From Gemmatimonadota bacterium (GTDB lineage Bacteria > Gemmatimonadota > Gemmatimonadetes > Longimicrobiales > Gaopeijiaceae), in NCBI GenBank assembly GCA_022823365.1, contig JAJDXG010000052.1, forward strand, positions 1 through 49,950: a stretch of 49,950 bases of DNA, given 5' to 3'. Under the pieces are notes generated by a model that worked only from the letters and a program-made list of their open reading frames with translations, was not told the origin of the DNA and did no database searches. The position numbers were made by a program, and so were the translations under genes. Numbering within the stretch: position 1 is the first letter of the stretch; each line of letters starts with the position of its first letter. Below are positions 47,424 to 49,950 of this stretch, piece by piece.

Positions 47424-49950
47424 TCATCGGATCCTGAAGGCCCATACCGATATGTGGCCCGGGATGGAAGCGCCGTTCGGGGACGTTACCCTGATGGACG
47501 TCGGCCCTCGCGAACCGCCTGGATTCCACTCCAGGTACGACGTGGATCCGGCTCGGACATTCCACTGGCGAGTGAACTCCGCGAATGTCGATTCGTAGGG
47601 CTGAAGATGGTGGCTGGGCCCGAAGCGGCTCCAGATGTCGTCGAGATCCCAGGTCGTCATGCCGAATGCGTCCCAGCCGTTCAGATCGATCCACAGCGAC
47701 ATATAGAAGTCCGTAAGAACCTGCTCGGCCGGCCAGCCGCTAACGTTCGCCAGGGAAGCCAGCCCCGTCGTGGGAGATCGCATGAGGCGATGCATCAGGG
47801 CCTTCTCGCCGCCCGGGTACTCGCCTCCCCAGCGGTCCATCGCGAACCGGAGCACCATTGACGGAACATCGTAGACGGCTCTGAACGCGTTGGTGCAAGG
47901 GCCGTCGTTGCCCTCCTCCGGACTACCGATCCAGCTGCACTCCTCCGGCGCGTTCGGGATCCGGCGCGTGTCTGTCGGATCGTTCGAGTCCCACCCGAAG
48001 AACCTGGCCAGGCCGAGAGTCCATGATTCGTACCACTCACGGCCCTCAGACCACTGTTCGTAGCCCATGTTCCGGCCCGATTCATGCCCGAAGAGGCCGT
48101 AGGCCACCAACTGTTCCGAGAGCGTCGCGCCGCCTTCCAGCTCCCAGGTGGTGAAGTTGGCTCCCCCGAACACCAGGGCGGCGCCCTGCGCGAGGTGGGT
48201 GATCTCGTGCGTCAGCAGAGACGGGTAGTATGCAAGGGTCTGCTCCTTCGTCCAGGCGTGTCCGAAGACACCCGCGGGATCGGGGACGCGACCAAAGAGA
48301 ATCTCGGCCTGGTTGCTGGTGGCGCACTCCTCGGACGGATAGAGGTCTCCAAACCAGGCCCACCCCCCGAGGAACGAGTCCGGATCGTCCTGCTGGTTGG
48401 CCTGCTTCGTCATGAGGATCGTGACTCGGCCGTTCCCGTCAACATCGGACAGGCCCCCAAAGTAGTCGTTGTGAACCCCCTTCGCACGGGCTCCGTAGAA
48501 GGCGTCCAGTCCTGCAAGCTCGGAGTCGGTGAAGGTCCCGCTCGGGTTCTCGATGTCGTCGAGCCACACGGTGTGGTCGCCGATGCGCCGAACCACGGCC
48601 CCCATCTGGTCGCGGGCCGAGCAGGACGTGCCTCCGGCAAACAGGCTGAGCGTGTCTCCAACGGACAGAGCGAGCGTTTCTCGAGCACGCGCCATCGCAG
48701 GGTCCACTCGACCCAGCCTCCGGACGATCCCCCGGTTCCGGCTCATCACCTCGCTGTGGGGGCGCTCCCAGTCGTGCGGACCCTCGACGAACTCCTGCCG
48801 GGAAGGTGTGGCGGCGCCTGCCGGAGCGGCCACAGCGGCCCTCGTCACCGGGAACCGCGGGGCCGGCGCCACGGCTTCGCGGGGCGCCGCCGAGTAGGCG
48901 AAAGGCGATCGGGCGGCCACTACCGTCGGGTCTCCGACGATGCTGGTCGCGGCAACCGGAGTCAGAGAGGCCGGCTCTTCAGATATGGAGACCACTCCGA
49001 TCACATATGCGCCTCCCGCATCGTCTCCCGGCACGTGGAGGCAGCCGTTCCCGCCATAGGTGTAGCGGTACCAGCCCACGGGAAGATCGATGTCTTCCCT
49101 GCTGCGCGGGCTCACGCCCACCAGCCGGGCGTCACTGTCACCCTGCACCGTCACGCGCAGCTCGGCGCGCCGAGGGGGCAGGCAGTCGCTGTAGGGGACC
49201 GTCACCGAAAGGCGCGTCGCACTCGACGCCGTCACGGTCGCGGCCAGACCCCCGATCATAACTTCGTTGTCGCCGGGAACACTCGAGAACCCGGAGCCGC
49301 TGATGGTCGCCTGCGCGCCCTCGAGCAACGTTGCCGGTGCGACATTGGAGATGACCAGGGACCCCGGGATCTCCGACGTCACCTGGATGCTCTGGCTGGC
49401 GCCCAGGCCTTCCGGATCGGTTGCAGTGACCGTCACGGTCGCCGTCCCGGGCGTCACCGCGAGAATCTCAAACTCCTGCTCGGACACCGAGGCCAAGACT
49501 ACGGATGCGTTGGTTGTGCCGGCCGTCAGCATCAACGGGTCGCCGTCAGGATCGGAGAAGTACTCGGATCCGGCCCACGAGCGCGTCTCGCCGACCGTCA
49601 CGGTCTGCGGAGGAATCGTGTCCGTGACTTCCGGCGCCCGGTTCGGCACGGTGACGGCGAAGCTCTGCCGGGCCGAGAGGCCGCCCCCGTCCGTGGCCGT
49701 CACGGTCACCGCGGCGGTGCCCGACGCCATGCCGGCGACCGTCAGGACGCTGCCCGACACGGCCACCCTCACACGGGTCGTGTCCGACGAAGCCGCCCCG
49801 AACTCCAGGTCGTCCCCGTCCGGGTCCGAAAACTGCCCGGCGACGTCCACCTCCGACACCCCGCCCACGGCGACTTCCAGGTCCCCGATCGCGCCGACCG
49901 CCTCCGGCGCCCGGTTCGGCACCGTGACGGCGAAGCTCTGTTGGGCCGAG
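47424..49950 (-). CDS. Large repeat-containing secreted metallopeptidase-like protein, N-terminus beyond window
   Basis: At least 841 residues, open at the right edge. From the N-terminal side it has two Ig-like/cadherin-like repeats of about 90 residues, each with PNRAPE, FSDPDGD and GTA-VTVTATD motifs. An IPT/TIG-type domain follows (ATISGSGFSSVPGDNEVMIGG), then a linker. A metallopeptidase-like domain has HEITH (48195-48209) with a downstream WELEGGATLSEQL that could hold the third zinc ligand. The C-terminal part is another beta domain. It looks like a large surface or secreted adhesin/protease. It starts the three-gene operon with the glycosyltransferase and the kinase. Confidence 0.8.
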   Translation of the reverse strand, partial: SAQQSFAVTVPNRAPEAVGAIGDLEVAVGGVSEVDVAGQFSDPDGDDLEFGAASSDTTRVRVAVSGSVLTVAGMASGTAAVTVTATDGGGLSARQSFAVTVPNRAPEVTDTIPPQTVTVGETRSWAGSEYFSDPDGDPLMLTAGTTNASVVLASVSEQEFEILAVTPGTATVTVTATDPEGLGASQSIQVTSEIPGSLVISNVAPATLLEGAQATISGSGFSSVPGDNEVMIGGLAATVTASSATRLSVTVPYSDCLPPRRAELRVTVQGDSDARLVGVSPRSREDIDLPVGWYRYTYGGNGCLHVPGDDAGGAYVIGVVSISEEPASLTPVAATSIVGDPTVVAARSPFAYSAAPREAVAPAPRFPVTRAAVAAPAGAATPSRQEFVEGPHDWERPHSEVMSRNRGIVRRLGRVDPAMARARETLALSVGDTLSLFAGGTSCSARDQMGAVVRRIGDHTVWLDDIENPSGTFTDSELAGLDAFYGARAKGVHNDYFGGLSDVDGNGRVTILMTKQANQQDDPDSFLGGWAWFGDLYPSEECATSNQAEILFGRVPDPAGVFGHAWTKEQTLAYYPSLLTHEITHLAQGAALVFGGANFTTWELEGGATLSEQLVAYGLFGHESGRNMGYEQWSEGREWYESWTLGLARFFGWDSNDPTDTRRIPNAPEECSWIGSPEEGNDGPCTNAFRAVYDVPSMVLRFAMDRWGGEYPGGEKALMHRLMRSPTTGLASLANVSGWPAEQVLTDFYMSLWIDLNGWDAFGMTTWDLDDIWSRFGPSHHLQPYESTFAEFTRQWNVRAGSTSYLEWNPGGSRGPTSIRVTSPNGASIPGHISVWAFRIR
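49631..49677. repeat. Direct DNA repeat, copy 1 (domain linker of the surface protein)
   Basis: A 47-bp segment matching 49904-49950 with about three mismatches. It encodes the inter-domain linker and the end of each Ig-like repeat (SFAVTVPNRAPE region). Such near-identity at DNA level suggests recent duplication or gene conversion and could allow repeat number change. Confidence 0.7.
49904..49950. repeat. Direct DNA repeat, copy 2, reaching the window edge
   Basis: Partner of 49631-49677. It continues beyond the window, so further repeats are probable upstream in the same gene. Confidence 0.7.

Overview
The window is a GC-rich bacterial chromosome segment with densely packed genes on both strands. 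Most genes belong to short co-directional runs with 4-nt ATGA or GTGA overlaps. An ADP-heptose gene pair, outer-membrane barrels, many lipoproteins and secreted hydrolases with short signal peptides ending in SAQ or SAC point to a Gram-negative. The combination of tandem 6-bladed beta-propeller lipoproteins, S9 and CocE peptidases, DUF885, secreted amidases, a DmdA-like protein and a Tat-exported D-amino-acid-oxidase-like protein resembles Gemmatimonadota. That assignment is inference from gene content; no 16S or marker gene is present.

Layout. Positions 1-1051 hold the 3' part of a haem locus (hemD, partial, and hemQ). Positions 1152-7408 hold a co-directional module of two GcvT/DmdA-like folate-type proteins, two PYROXD2-like FAD oxidoreductases and a histidine phosphatase, probably for catabolism of a methylated compound. 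Positions 7417-11493 hold a decayed cupin gene, a type III polyketide synthase with an ICMT-type methyltransferase, a class A beta-lactamase-like protein, and a D-amino-acid-oxidase-like protein whose domain order looks circularly permuted. Positions 11589-12026 hold a damaged higBA locus: the toxin is reduced to about 32 codons and the antitoxin is intact. Two unknown membrane-associated genes, an outer-membrane barrel and two beta-propeller lipoproteins follow.

Positions 17426-21184 are a molybdate uptake operon: a one-component HTH regulator with a substrate-binding domain, then modA, modB and modC. Positions 21181-23061 hold a small FHA protein and a trypsin-like protease with an alanine-rich stalk, one membrane segment and a C-terminal FHA domain. 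Next come a lipoprotein behind a possible sigma-54 promoter, a lipoprotein amidase, and acetolactate synthase. Its large and small subunit genes are divergent here instead of forming one operon. Positions 28156-35844 encode an S9 peptidase that appears to have lost its catalytic histidine in an in-frame deletion, an exported fumarylacetoacetase-type protein, a DUF885 protein and a CocE-type hydrolase.

Positions 35893-39702 are a small genomic island in the 3' end of a tRNA-Ala gene, bounded by a perfect 44-bp direct repeat. It carries a short unknown gene coupled to a PIN-domain gene, and a DUF262/DUF1524 type IV restriction-like gene. It has no recognisable integrase. After the tRNA come gmhB-like and hldA-like heptose genes, a lipoprotein, an amidase, and proline dehydrogenase. 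The last has a proline-rich 20-codon upstream ORF in its leader. A creatininase-family gene follows. The window ends in a three-gene operon encoding a large repeat-containing secreted metallopeptidase, a GT9-like glycosyltransferase and a protein kinase.

The three signals most worth following are the tRNA-Ala defence island, the proline-rich leader ORF upstream of proline dehydrogenase, and the metallopeptidase/glycosyltransferase/kinase operon.
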